Positions 7,343 to 15,408 of a DNA stretch of 36,820 nt are shown here, piece after piece. Position 1 is the stretch's first letter, and every line of letters starts with the position of its first letter. The position numbers and the translations under genes are program-made. Location: positions 1 through 36,820 of the forward strand of contig JAFVTX010000065.1 of assembly GCA_017503015.1 (NCBI GenBank), written 5' to 3'. The stretch comes from Fibrobacter sp. GTDB taxonomy: Bacteria; Fibrobacterota; Fibrobacteria; Fibrobacterales; Fibrobacteraceae. The notes under the pieces were generated by a model. It searched no databases and was not told where the DNA came from. It worked only from the letters and a program-made list of their open reading frames with translations.

Positions 7343-7364
7343 GCCCCTGGTATTAACCAGGGGC
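7343..7364 (-). terminator. Terminator of ilvBN
   Basis: Stem GCCCCTGGT/ACCAGGGGC with a 4-nt loop, followed on the minus strand by TTTGTTG. It lies about 60 nt beyond the ilvN stop. Confidence 0.7.
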
Positions 7365-7423
7365 GGTTGCGAGAGTGAGCGCAGTCCGGAGAATTTGCTC
7401 CTGACTTTGGCGCGAACGGTCGT

Positions 7424-7918
7424 TTACGTCTTGTCTTCGCCGCGGAGCATGATGACCTTGCCCGTGCGGATGTATTCCACGATTTCGAATTTTTGGAGCA
7501 GGCTCTTTAGGTTGTCCACCTTGTCGCTGCTTCCGGTAATCTGGATAATCATGGACTTTTCGGTCATGTCTACGGTATGGGCCTTGAAGTGGTCGCAGAG
7601 CTGCAACACTTCGGTCCTCTGGTCCGGAGAACAGCGCACCTTGATGAGGGCCAGTTCCTTTTCCACCGCGTTGGTGTCGGTATGGTCCTTGGCCTGCACC
7701 ACGTCCACCAGCTTTTCCAGCTGCTTGATAATCTGCATCAGGATTTCGGGGTTTCCGTGGGCGATGATGTTCATGCGGCTGAAATTCGGGTCCAGAGTGG
7801 GGGAGACCACCAGGGAATCGATGTTGTAGCCACGACGGGAGAACACGAGGGCGATACGCACCAGCACGCCGGGGCGGTTCGCAACCAACAGACTAATAGA
7901 ATGTGCCTTATCAATCAT
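7424..7918 (-). CDS. ilvN: Acetolactate synthase, small regulatory subunit
   Basis: Regulatory subunit that stimulates IlvB and carries valine feedback inhibition in branched-chain amino-acid synthesis. 164 residues from ATG 7918, eight bases after AGGAGG; a TTG two codons earlier is too close to that site. An N-terminal ACT domain ([28 protein letters not shown], quoted as separate blocks [14 protein letters not shown] and RRGYNIDSL, residues about 5-75) is followed by the second ACT-like C-terminal domain (about 85-160, [20 protein letters not shown]). It follows ilvB by 15 nt, so translation is probably coupled. The length matches the ~160-residue ilvN/ilvH family. Confidence 0.95.
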   Translation of the reverse strand: MIDKAHSISLLVANRPGVLVRIALVFSRRGYNIDSLVVSPTLDPNFSRMNIIAHGNPEILMQIIKQLEKLVDVVQAKDHTDTNAVEKELALIKVRCSPDQRTEVLQLCDHFKAHTVDMTEKSMIIQITGSSDKVDNLKSLLQKFEIVEYIRTGKVIMLRGEDKT

Positions 7919-7933
7919 CTTCAAATCCTCCTA

Positions 7934-9652
7934 TTAGGTCGATCCCGTGGGCTTTTCCAGCTGGGCCTTGGGCTGTTCAACAATCATGCTGGTAATGGGG
8001 GCGCCTGCGGGAATCATGGGGAACACGTTGTCTTCCTTTTCGCATTCGCAATGGATAAGGATGGGCCCGTCCTTGTATTCCAGCGCCTTCTGGATAACGC
8101 GTTCGGCGTCGGCGGCGCGCTTGATACGCAGCCCCGGAATGCCGTAGGCCTCGGCGAGTTTTACGAAGTCGGGGTTGCCCTGCATGTCCACGCTAGAGTA
8201 GCGGTGTTCGTAGAAGAGTTCTTGCCACTGGCGCACCATGCCCAGGTACTTGTTGTCCATCACGAAAATCTTGATGGGCAACTTGTGGATAGCGGCTGTG
8301 GCCAGTTCCGCTTCGGTCATCTGGAATCCGCCGTCGCCGCTGAAGCTGAGCACCGGCCAGCCGGTCTCGTTGCCGAAGGAGGCGCCGATGGCGGCGGGGA
8401 ACCCAAAGCCCATGGTGCCGGCGCCGCCGCTGGAGTGCAGCTGGCGGGGGTAGTTGATGTCGAAGAACTGTGCGACCCACATCTGGTGCTGGCCCACGTC
8501 GGTAGTGACGATGGCCTTGCCCTGGGTAAGCTTGCTTGCTGTTGCAATCACGTGCTGCATGCGGAGTCCGCCCTGCTTGGGGTAGGTGAGGGGGAACTTC
8601 TTTTTCCAGCTCTGGCAAGTTTTAACCCAGTCGGCGGTGTCCAGCTTGTTTACCATGGGCAAGAGCTGTTCCAGCACGAGCTTGGCGTCGCCGCAGAGGA
8701 ACACGTCGGGCTGCAGCACCTTGCCCTCTTCGGCGGGGTCGATGTCCAGGTGCATCTTGACGGCGTCCTTGCAGAACACGTCCAGCTTACCGGTGATACG
8801 GTCGTCCCAGCGGCTGCCGATGGAGAAAATCAAATCGCAGTCCAGTACCGCCTTGTTGGCGTAAACCGTACCATGCATGCCCAGCATGCCCAGAGAAAGC
8901 TCGTGGTCGGTGGGGAAGGCGCCTAGGCCCAGCATGGTGCAGCACACGGGAGCGTTCAGCTTTTCGGCCAGCTCGCGCACCTGGCGGCTCGCTCCGGAAA
9001 TCATGGCGCCGTGGCCTACCAGCAAGAGGGGCTTCTTGGACTTTTTCAGGAATTCTGCAGCCTTCTCAACCGCCTGGATGGGGGCGTGGGTCGGAATCTT
9101 GTAGCCCGGCAGGTCCATCTTGTCGGTGAAGGGGGCGGTGCAGGGGCCGGCGGTCACGTCTTTGGGCAGGTCGATGAGCACGGGGCCCGGTCGGCCGCTG
9201 CGCGCGATGTGGAAGGCCTCTTTCATGATACGGGGAAGGTCGTTGGAATCCTTCACCAGGTAGGAATGCTTGACGGCGGCGAAGGTCATGCCGCTGGTGT
9301 CGCATTCCTGGAAGGCGTCCTTGCCCAGGTTCGGCGTGGTGGTCTGGGCGGCCAGCACCACGATGGGGCTGGAATCCATGAGGGCGGTGTAGATGCCGGT
9401 AAAGGTGTTGGTGGCGCCGGGGCCGCTGGTCACCAGGGCAACGCCCACCTTTCCGGTCTGACGGGCGTATCCGTCGGCCATGTGGGTGGCTCCCTGCTCG
9501 TGGCGGGTCAGCACTACTTTAATATTAGAATCGAGAATTGCGTCGAACATGGGGATTGCAGATCCGCCAGGGTACCCGAAAATGGTATCGACGCCCTCTC
9601 TTTTGAGACATTCGATAATCACTTCGGCTCCACTTAATGTCTTGTTTGCCAT
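7934..9652 (-). CDS. ilvB: Acetolactate synthase, large catalytic subunit
   Basis: ThDP-dependent enzyme that condenses two pyruvates (or pyruvate with 2-oxobutyrate) in valine, leucine and isoleucine synthesis. 572 residues, normal length. Catalytic Glu52 lies in TRHEQGA, the FYPGG-like GYPGG loop at 26-30, GPGATN at 77-82, RWDDR at 281-285, and the ThDP/Mg motif GDG (439-441) through Asn467. The start at ATG 9652 has AGGA upstream. ilvN follows directly, giving an ilvBN operon ended by the hairpin at 7343-7364. The ~300-bp AT-rich region upstream may hold the promoter, possibly with TATAAA near 9680; no attenuator leader peptide is obvious. Confidence 0.97.
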   Translation of the reverse strand: MANKTLSGAEVIIECLKREGVDTIFGYPGGSAIPMFDAILDSNIKVVLTRHEQGATHMADGYARQTGKVGVALVTSGPGATNTFTGIYTALMDSSPIVVLAAQTTTPNLGKDAFQECDTSGMTFAAVKHSYLVKDSNDLPRIMKEAFHIARSGRPGPVLIDLPKDVTAGPCTAPFTDKMDLPGYKIPTHAPIQAVEKAAEFLKKSKKPLLLVGHGAMISGASRQVRELAEKLNAPVCCTMLGLGAFPTDHELSLGMLGMHGTVYANKAVLDCDLIFSIGSRWDDRITGKLDVFCKDAVKMHLDIDPAEEGKVLQPDVFLCGDAKLVLEQLLPMVNKLDTADWVKTCQSWKKKFPLTYPKQGGLRMQHVIATASKLTQGKAIVTTDVGQHQMWVAQFFDINYPRQLHSSGGAGTMGFGFPAAIGASFGNETGWPVLSFSGDGGFQMTEAELATAAIHKLPIKIFVMDNKYLGMVRQWQELFYEHRYSSVDMQGNPDFVKLAEAYGIPGLRIKRAADAERVIQKALEYKDGPILIHCECEKEDNVFPMIPAGAPITSMIVEQPKAQLEKPTGST

Positions 9653-9950
9653 AAAAGTCCTGAGTTAAAGTTTGGAAATTTATAAAAAGTTGACGAAAAA
9701 TTAGCAGTTTTTGTTTAGGACGGCAAGATATAGTTCCTGAATTTGTTGAAAATTTTTGAAATTTTTAATAAAAATTGAATTTTTTAAGCTTTTAATTGTT
9801 GAAAATTGTGTAAAAATTGGCAAAGTTTTGAGAAATTTTGGTTTTGATTGTTCAAAATTCGCTATTTTTATCCGTGAATTTTGCTGAATGACTGTTTTTT
9901 TGATATGAAAATTTTGGATTTTTGCGCAAAAAGGCGCTACGTTCTCGAAC
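9653..9950. other. Very AT-rich gap with phased A/T tracts
   Basis: No gene is supported. The stretch is dominated by runs such as AAAATTTTT and GAATTTTTTAA recurring roughly every 10-20 bases, which favours intrinsic curvature. It forms the upstream region of ilvB. A leftward 100-codon frame through it is compositional only. Confidence 0.6.
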
Positions 9951-10001
9951 GGATCCCCGATCAAAGCCTGCCCTGAGCTTGTCGAATGGGTCGGGGATGA
10001 C
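9951..10001. repeat. Composite palindromic GTCAT-type repeat (copy F)
   Basis: Outer stem ATCCCCGA/TCGGGGAT with flank GAC. The loop is enlarged and carries the segment CCTGCCCTGAGCTTGTCGAA, a sequence that I recall in intergenic palindromes of several unrelated bacteria. Confidence 0.65.
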
Positions 10002-10013
10002 ACTTCTTGAGAC

Positions 10014-10090
10014 CCTCAATCCTAACCACTAATCACTAACCACTAATCACTAAATCCTAGCCCCTAGATCCTAACCCCTAGATCTTAACC
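10014..10090 (+). repeat. Degenerate heptamer array abutting rnhB start
   Basis: Eleven 7-base units in exact phase: CCTCAAT, CCTAACC, ACTAATC, ACTAACC, ACTAATC, ACTAAAT, CCTAGCC, CCTAGAT, CCTAACC, CCTAGAT, CTTAACC. The last base is immediately before the ATG of rnhB. The coding-strand sequence is nearly free of G. Confidence 0.9.
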
Positions 10091-10810
10091 ATGAAATACA
10101 AGAATCCCGACTTCATGTCTGCCGTCACCACTCCCATCGAGGGAGAAATCGCCTTCCGTAACTACGCCGCATCCACTTTTGGCCCTAACTATATCATAGT
10201 AGGCATTGACGAAGTGGGCCGCGGTCCGTTGGCGGGCCCTGTGGTGGCCTGCGCCGCCGTGCTCAAGTCTGCAGATGTTTTGTCCGTATTGAACGACTCG
10301 AAAAAGTTTACTCGGCCCAAACGCGAGGCCATTTACGACAAAGTAAAGGACGCCTGCGAATGCTATGCCATAGCCAGTGCCAGCGTTGAGGAAATTGATC
10401 AACTGAATATTCTGGAAGCTGACTTTTTGGCCATGCGGCGGGCGTTGCAGGCTTTGGGTATGACGGGGATCACGGAAAAACAGCCCGAACTACCCGTGGA
10501 GGTTCGGGGACATTTTAAGCCGGGTGCGACCGTTCTAGTAGCGGTGGATGGAAATTTGAAAATTCACGGTTTGGACTTGGGGTGCCAGTTCCCCGTGATA
10601 AAAGGGGACAGTTTGGTGGCTTCTATTTCTGCGGCATCAATCCTTGCGAAGGTTTTTCGTGACCGCTATATGGACCAACTGGCCAAGGAATATCCTGGTT
10701 ATGGCTTTGAAAAACATGCAGGATACGGCACCAAGGCGCACCTGGACGCCATCCGCAAGCAGGGCTTTTCGCCGGTACACCGCAAGACCTTCCATCCGAA
10801 AGGACTGTAG
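10091..10810 (+). CDS. rnhB: Ribonuclease HII
   Basis: Cleaves the RNA strand of RNA-DNA hybrids and single ribonucleotides in DNA; cytoplasmic. 239 residues, with Asp40 and Glu41 in GIDEVGRGPLAGPV, Asp153 in VAVDGN and Asp173 in KGDSLVASISAASILAK, the expected four-carboxylate set. The C-terminal GYGTKAHLDAI and HRKTFHP blocks are typical. There is an insertion of about 20 residues near 125-148 and an N-terminal extension of about 30. The first ATG (10091) directly follows a heptamer array without a Shine-Dalgarno site; ATG 10115 (Met9) is an alternative start with no better site. Confidence 0.96.
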   Translation: MKYKNPDFMSAVTTPIEGEIAFRNYAASTFGPNYIIVGIDEVGRGPLAGPVVACAAVLKSADVLSVLNDSKKFTRPKREAIYDKVKDACECYAIASASVEEIDQLNILEADFLAMRRALQALGMTGITEKQPELPVEVRGHFKPGATVLVAVDGNLKIHGLDLGCQFPVIKGDSLVASISAASILAKVFRDRYMDQLAKEYPGYGFEKHAGYGTKAHLDAIRKQGFSPVHRKTFHPKGL

Positions 10811-10815
10811 AAAAT

Positions 10816-10891
10816 GAGTAATGAGTTGTGAGTAGTGAGTTGTGAGTCGTGAGTAGTGGGAAATTACACCGCTCACACCCCACACTTCACA
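10816..10891. repeat. Two heptamer arrays downstream of rnhB
   Basis: First array 10816-10857: GAGTAAT, GAGTTGT, GAGTAGT, GAGTTGT, GAGTCGT, GAGTAGT. Second, short array 10871-10891: GCTCACA, CCCCACA, CTTCACA. Both keep a 7-base period with unit sequences different from the array before rnhB. Confidence 0.85.
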
Positions 10892-10951
10892 TCTAGAAAA
10901 CACTCTGGGAACAGAAAAAAAGCCCTTTTGGGGACGTTTCTTAAAAAAAAC

Positions 10952-10980
10952 TTGCATAAAGGGGTTATTCTTTATATATT
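10952..10980 (+). promoter_or_regulatory. Sigma70-like promoter of the barrel protein gene
   Basis: TTGCAT (10952-10957), 17 nt, TATATT (10975-10980), with a leader of about 36 nt before ATG 11023. Confidence 0.65.
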
Positions 10981-11022
10981 TCACGTGATTTTAATGCAAA
11001 CTCTTTTATGAATGGAGAATCT

Positions 11023-12129
11023 ATGAAGAAACTTGCAATGGTTATGTTCCTTGCTTCTATGGTCGGCGGAGCCTATGCTCAGGCCCCTGCCGCACCTGCA
11101 CCTGCTCCCGCGCCGGCTCCTGCACCCGCAGCTGCCGCTCCCGCGCCGGCTCCTGCTTCCGCAGCTGTTGCTCCGGCCCCGGCTCCCGCTCCAGCCCCTG
11201 CAGCGGCTGCTCCTGCTGCCGCACCGGCTCCCGAGGCTGCTCCCGCTGCCGCACCGGCCCCCGAGGCTGCACCCGTAGCCGAAGCCGCTCCGGTCGAAGA
11301 AGTTCCGGCTGTAGATCCTTGCGCCGTAGACTCCCTGGGTCAGCAGATTGACCCCGAAGGTTGCGCCGCCGCTGTTGAAGCCGCTCGCCAGCAGGCCATC
11401 GCCGACTCTATCGCCGCCGAGGAAGCCCGCCAGAAGGCTATCGCTGACTCTATCGCCGCCGAACAGGCCCGTGCCGATTCTATCGCCGCTGCCGAAGAGG
11501 AAGCCCGCAAGAAGGCCGAAGCTGATTCTATCGCTGCCGCCGAAGCCGCTCAGAAGGCTGCCGAAGAAAAGGCTGCCAAGGCTCCTCGCTTTGCGCTCGG
11601 TCTTACCGGATCTGGCGCTTGGGGTATGTTCGATGTCCAGTATGACGAGAACCACTTCAAGGATCTTCCCTTTACTTTGGGCGTGAGCGGACTCTTCTCT
11701 AAGCAGCAGTTCGGCGCTCGCCTCACGGCTTCTATGCAGTATCATCGCCTCTATGTGAGCGAATCCAACAACCGCACCATTAACGAAGGTTACTGGCGTG
11801 CCGGTCTCGGCCTCTATGGTCGTTGGATGCCTGCCCAGAAGGAAGGCCTCATTGTAGAACTCGGTATCAACGCCGCTTGGGTTACCTCTGATGATATCAG
11901 AATCCCAAGCCCTTATTCTACCAGTCACACGGATATGTTCTATCGTCCCCAGTCCGAATACGCTGTTGAACTGGGCGCTGGTTACGGCATTACCTTTGCC
12001 GGAATGGCCGGTGAAGTTGGAGCCTTTGTCTCTTATGATCTGAACGAGACCATGGAATTCACCAACGATGTGGACGGCAATGCGTTCCATATCGGTGCCC
12101 GTGCCACTTTCTGGATCCTCAACCTCTAA
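11023..12129 (+). CDS. Outer-membrane beta-barrel protein with Ala/Pro and DSIAA-repeat linker
   Basis: 368 residues from ATG 11023 (GGAG five bases upstream; an ATG at 11008 lacks a site). A signal peptide ends GGAYAQ (about 1-21). An Ala-Pro repeat (about 22-88) may span the periplasm or wall; it is followed by a DPCAVDSLGQQIDPEGC segment resembling a short Cys pair, then a helical repeat built on ADSIAAEEAR / ADSIAAEQAR units (about 120-185). The C-terminal ~180 residues alternate aromatic and polar residues as in an 8-strand barrel and end in a hydrophobic/aromatic strand (ATFWILNL). Likely abundant, by its strong promoter. Function unknown; an OmpA-like structural tether is one possibility. 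Confidence 0.85.
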   Translation: MKKLAMVMFLASMVGGAYAQAPAAPAPAPAPAPAPAAAAPAPAPASAAVAPAPAPAPAPAAAAPAAAPAPEAAPAAAPAPEAAPVAEAAPVEEVPAVDPCAVDSLGQQIDPEGCAAAVEAARQQAIADSIAAEEARQKAIADSIAAEQARADSIAAAEEEARKKAEADSIAAAEAAQKAAEEKAAKAPRFALGLTGSGAWGMFDVQYDENHFKDLPFTLGVSGLFSKQQFGARLTASMQYHRLYVSESNNRTINEGYWRAGLGLYGRWMPAQKEGLIVELGINAAWVTSDDIRIPSPYSTSHTDMFYRPQSEYAVELGAGYGITFAGMAGEVGAFVSYDLNETMEFTNDVDGNAFHIGARATFWILNL

Positions 12130-12178
12130 CAGACAAGTTTATTAACAATAACATAAATACAAATCACAAGGAGAATGT

Positions 12179-14203
12179 ATGAAACATAAACTCTTGACTC
12201 TCGCCTCGGCTGCTGCCTTGCTCGCTGCTTGTAGCGACACCGCGGTTTCCGATGCCAATGACGAAATCAAGGAAAAGGGAACCGTCACCTTCTTCGTGTA
12301 TGACGTCCTCACCAGGATGCCTCTCGAAGACGTGGCCAACTACTACCGTACCGAAGACAAGACCAAGTACACCGACTCCACCGGTACAATCGTATGGAAG
12401 AATGTGGATATCGGTCAGTCTTACTTTGACTTCCAGCTTGAAGGCTACGCCATGAAGCGTCACAACGTTTTCGTTGAAGACATTATGTCTAACGACGTGG
12501 CTCGTGTGAATGACAACGTTGAAAAGGTCGAAATGTACGAACTTGGCGTTGATGTGAAGGGCCAGTTCTTCTACGTTGACCCTGAAACCAAGAACTGGAT
12601 TCCTGCACCCAATGCCACCATCTACGTAGACTACCCGGACTCTTCCGAAATCTACCCCAACGAAGTCTATACCAAGACCGACGAAAACGGTTTCTATAGC
12701 TTCAAGAACCTGGCAGCCAACATTGGTTTTGAAGTGAGAAGCGAACGTTTCACTGTGGACAGTGTTGTTTACGAAGTGGACTCTATCGGTGCAACGGCAC
12801 AGCGTAAGGGCGTGCTCAAGGAAATGGATCCTCTTGCTGCCGTGGTTGCTTCTCTGGATCCGAAGATGGTTTCCAGCAACCTGAATGCAATCAATGTTAA
12901 GGACGAAATCAAGCTGAACTTCACCGAAGTTCTGGAAAAGGATTCCGTCACCACCAAGTACATCAAGGTGAAGCGCGTTATTGACCCGGCTGATGCCGAC
13001 AATGATGGCAAGCCGGATGTTTTGAAGGATGTTTCTGTTTCCGTTAGCCTTTCTGAAGATGGCAAGACCATTACCATCAAGTCCACTTCTGGAGAATGGG
13101 CCGACGGTAAGCAGTACATCGTTGAATTCGACGTGTGGTCTACCCTTGCAAAGAACCTGAAGGACGAAGTCGTTATCGACGGCATCACCTACAAGAAGTT
13201 CCGCAAGTTCACCGCCGGTTCTGTGGAACTGCCTGGCCAGGTCAAGAACCTGGTGATTGACCTGAACGACGACAAGGATGAAACCGAAAAGGTTAACTAC
13301 GTCTACGAAGGTACTTACACTGCCGAAAAGGTTGCTGCTGGTAAGGATGACCTGACCTATAACGAAGTCATCACCATCAAGTGGGACGGCATTGAAAAGG
13401 GCGTTGACAGCTACAACGTGTATGTCAAGGGCGATATTGATGCCTTCGCCGACTACAAGTTTGTTGACAACTATACCGATACAACTGCTACTCTTAACCT
13501 TGCCAACCTCTTCAATGACGGTAAGTTCCTTGCCTTCCCGGCCAGCAAGAAGCAGCCCAAGGTGATTAGCGTGATTGTTCTCCCGGTGAACGCTGCTGGC
13601 GAAGCTCTTGCCAAGAATGCCAAGGCTCTCGAAATCAAAACCTTCGAAAAGGCTGATGATGATGTCTATGCCAAGCAGACCAACATGTTCAACGTGAACG
13701 CCAAGGTTACCTTGGACGCTCTCTATGAATGCGGTACCGATGGTTCTTCTTGTGCTCCTGTTGCTAAGGGTTCCGACCTCACCGGAGGCAACTTCTACTC
13801 TGCTGACTTGACGGTGGCTGTTTCCAAGACTGATCCGGATTGGAAGGGTAAGACTCCTACAGGTTTCCAGCTGTACTACAATGGTGTGCTGGTTGCTGAC
13901 CAGCCTAGCTCCTCCTTCACGATCACTCATGGTGTCAAGATGGGCGCTGCCGCTGATGTAGACATGCCTTATACCAAGGCCCAGAAGTACAAGGCTTCCG
14001 ATGTGAAGAGCTTTGACTTTGTCATCGTTCCTTACTTCTCCGTTGATGCTTCTTGCTCTGATCTTCTGTACCCCACCAAGGATGCTTGCGAAACCGCTGG
14101 TAAAACTTGGACTCCGGCTTCCAAGATCGGTCAGACCGAGCTTGACCAAAAGAACGCTCTGTCTGCTAACGACGACGTTCAGGACCTGATTGACGATCTC
14201 TAA
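12179..14203 (+). CDS. Large lipoprotein with Ig-like/carboxypeptidase-regulatory-like domains
   Basis: 674 residues from ATG 12179, with AAGGAGAA upstream. The lipoprotein signal ends ALLAACSD (Cys18). About residues 30-110 and 120-200 look like carboxypeptidase-regulatory-like beta domains (TDSTGTIVWKNV and TDENGFYSFKNL are the typical turn motifs). A Big_5-like Ig domain follows (LNAINVKDEIKLNFTEVLEKD, read as NVKDEIKLNF then TEVLEKD; about 235-350), then fibronectin-like repeats (about 360-480). A Cys-containing tail (CGTDGSSC, CSDLLYPTKDAC) ends the protein. It lies 49 nt after the barrel gene and probably shares its transcript. Function unknown; an outer-surface structural role is likely. 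A strong terminator follows. Confidence 0.85.
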   Translation: MKHKLLTLASAAALLAACSDTAVSDANDEIKEKGTVTFFVYDVLTRMPLEDVANYYRTEDKTKYTDSTGTIVWKNVDIGQSYFDFQLEGYAMKRHNVFVEDIMSNDVARVNDNVEKVEMYELGVDVKGQFFYVDPETKNWIPAPNATIYVDYPDSSEIYPNEVYTKTDENGFYSFKNLAANIGFEVRSERFTVDSVVYEVDSIGATAQRKGVLKEMDPLAAVVASLDPKMVSSNLNAINVKDEIKLNFTEVLEKDSVTTKYIKVKRVIDPADADNDGKPDVLKDVSVSVSLSEDGKTITIKSTSGEWADGKQYIVEFDVWSTLAKNLKDEVVIDGITYKKFRKFTAGSVELPGQVKNLVIDLNDDKDETEKVNYVYEGTYTAEKVAAGKDDLTYNEVITIKWDGIEKGVDSYNVYVKGDIDAFADYKFVDNYTDTTATLNLANLFNDGKFLAFPASKKQPKVISVIVLPVNAAGEALAKNAKALEIKTFEKADDDVYAKQTNMFNVNAKVTLDALYECGTDGSSCAPVAKGSDLTGGNFYSADLTVAVSKTDPDWKGKTPTGFQLYYNGVLVADQPSSSFTITHGVKMGAAADVDMPYTKAQKYKASDVKSFDFVIVPYFSVDASCSDLLYPTKDACETAGKTWTPASKIGQTELDQKNALSANDDVQDLIDDL

Positions 14204-14231
14204 TAATCTGTTTTAGCAGGTTGCCTTTCAA

Positions 14232-14266
14232 AAGGTCGGATCCTTCGGGATTCGGCCTTTTTTCTA
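14232..14266 (+). terminator. Rho-independent terminator
   Basis: A 12-bp stem starting AAGGTCGGATCC (paired with GGATTCGGCCTT), UUCG-type tetraloop, then TTTTTT. It separates the lipoprotein from the Tol-Pal genes. Confidence 0.9.
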
Positions 14267-14274
14267 TATTATCT

Positions 14275-14293
14275 CCGTAACGTTTTACGGAGG
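14275..14293 (+). promoter_or_regulatory. Hairpin overlapping the tolQ ribosome site
   Basis: CCGTAA (14275-14280), loop CGTT, TTACGG (14285-14290), continuing into AGG. The Shine-Dalgarno ACGGAGG (14287-14293) shares four bases with the 3' arm, so the hairpin could limit translation from TTG 14299. Confidence 0.45.
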
Positions 14294-14298
14294 TTGTT

Positions 14299-14991
14299 TT
14301 GAACAATTCCATTCCTCTTGTACAGATGGTGCTGCAGTCAGACATTGCCACCATCGTTGTCCTTTGCATATTGGCGGTTATGTCCCTGGGGTCTTGGGGT
14401 ATCATTATCGTCAAGTACATTACTTACTTAAAGAACAAGCACGCCAATGCCGAATTTTTCCGCAAGTTTAACGAAGTGACCCAGTTCGTGGAACTCCAGG
14501 AACTATGCGAAAAGGCCGAAGACAGTGCTCTGCGCCGCCTGACAGCCGAAGTGTTAAAAGAAGCATCCAAGTTCAGTAACTTTGTGAGTTATGACTCCAT
14601 TCAGCACCGCGCCTCCCTCCTGGAAGATACTATCCAGCGCTCTATCGAAGGGCTCCGCCTTGTAGAAGACAAGTACCTGAGCTTTTTGGCCACCAGTTCT
14701 AACCTGGCGCCCTTCTTTGGCTTGCTCGGTACCGTGTGGGGAATCATGATTGCGTTTTTCCAGATTGGTCAGCACGGATCTGCCGACCTTTCCGTGGTGG
14801 CTCCCGGTATCGCCATGGCCTTGATTACTACAGTGGGCGGCCTTGTGGTGGCAATCCCTGCCTCTGCGGGCTACAACTACTTTACCAGCTGTAACGGCCA
14901 GAACGAAATCTCTTATTTCAACTTCGGTTCCCAGGTGCTGAGCTTGTTTAAGCGTGGCGACCTGTTGGCTCTCGAAGAAGTGGCGGGCTAG
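14299..14991 (+). CDS. tolQ: TolQ/ExbB-type proton-channel subunit
   Basis: Inner-membrane motor subunit; with TolR it converts proton-motive force into movement of the Tol-Pal envelope-constriction system. 230 residues from TTG 14299, five bases after GGAGG. One N-terminal membrane helix (about 15-40), a cytoplasmic loop with RRLTAEVLKEA, then two helices (about 133-160, 165-192) bearing NLAPFFGLLGTVWGIM and AMALITTVGGLVVAIPA, the MotA/TolQ/ExbB signature. It is TolQ rather than ExbB because tolR, tolA-like, tolB, pal and cpoB-like genes follow. Spacing to tolR is 9 nt. Confidence 0.92.
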   Translation: MNNSIPLVQMVLQSDIATIVVLCILAVMSLGSWGIIIVKYITYLKNKHANAEFFRKFNEVTQFVELQELCEKAEDSALRRLTAEVLKEASKFSNFVSYDSIQHRASLLEDTIQRSIEGLRLVEDKYLSFLATSSNLAPFFGLLGTVWGIMIAFFQIGQHGSADLSVVAPGIAMALITTVGGLVVAIPASAGYNYFTSCNGQNEISYFNFGSQVLSLFKRGDLLALEEVAG

Positions 14992-15000
14992 GAGGCCTAG

Positions 15001-15408
15001 GTGAAGCGTAGCCGCGGAAAAGAACTGAAGCAGGAGATGAACCTCACGAACATGATTGATATCGTGTTCTCGATTCTGATTGTGTTCATTATTTCTGCTC
15101 CCCTTATGAGCCAGGGCGTCAAGGTGGACCTGCCCAAGGCCGAAGCCCCTACCATGGAACAGGAAAAGCTTTTGAAGGTGTCCATCACCAAGGACGACGA
15201 AATCTACATCGCCGACATGATGGTGGATTTTGACAGCTTCAATAGCGTGTTCCAGTCCCTCTGGAATGGCGAGATGGCGGTGGTCATCAACTCCGACGAA
15301 TCTGTTCGTTATGGTCTAGTAATGCAGGTGGTGACCCAGGTGCAAAAGCTGGGCGTAACAAAGCTCGGCTTCTTGACCATGAACCCCAAAGAAACTCCGG
15401 GTAAATGA
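15001..15408 (+). CDS. tolR: TolR/ExbD-type subunit
   Basis: 135 residues from GTG 15001, with AGGAGG five bases upstream. Short basic cytoplasmic tail, one membrane helix (about 16-37) with the proton-path aspartate Asp20 in NMIDIVFSILIVF, then a periplasmic TolR/ExbD domain (KVDLPKAEAP, ITKDDEIYI, VVINSDESVRYG, LGFLTM). It forms the stator/channel partner of TolQ and contacts the cell wall. Its last codon overlaps the next gene (ATGA), so translation is coupled. Confidence 0.93.
   Translation: MKRSRGKELKQEMNLTNMIDIVFSILIVFIISAPLMSQGVKVDLPKAEAPTMEQEKLLKVSITKDDEIYIADMMVDFDSFNSVFQSLWNGEMAVVINSDESVRYGLVMQVVTQVQKLGVTKLGFLTMNPKETPGK

Noticed and set aside
7577-8926. Rightward 449-codon frame opposite ilvN/ilvB
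   Set aside because: Shadow of two well-identified genes; it crosses their intergenic gap without start signals.
9653-9950. AT-rich region as chromosomal origin
   Set aside because: No cluster of DnaA boxes (only one weak TTATCCGTG-like site) and no dnaA, dnaN, gidA or rpmH gene nearby.
10981-12090. Long leftward frame (369 codons) opposite the barrel protein
   Set aside because: It is a shadow of the Ala/Pro-rich and DSIAA-repeat coding sequence (Gly/Arg/Ser repeats in antisense); the sense gene has promoter, ribosome site and signal peptide.
12164-14149. Leftward 661-codon frame opposite the large lipoprotein
   Set aside because: Antisense of a highly biased coding sequence; no start signals, and Val/His/Asn-rich composition typical of shadows.
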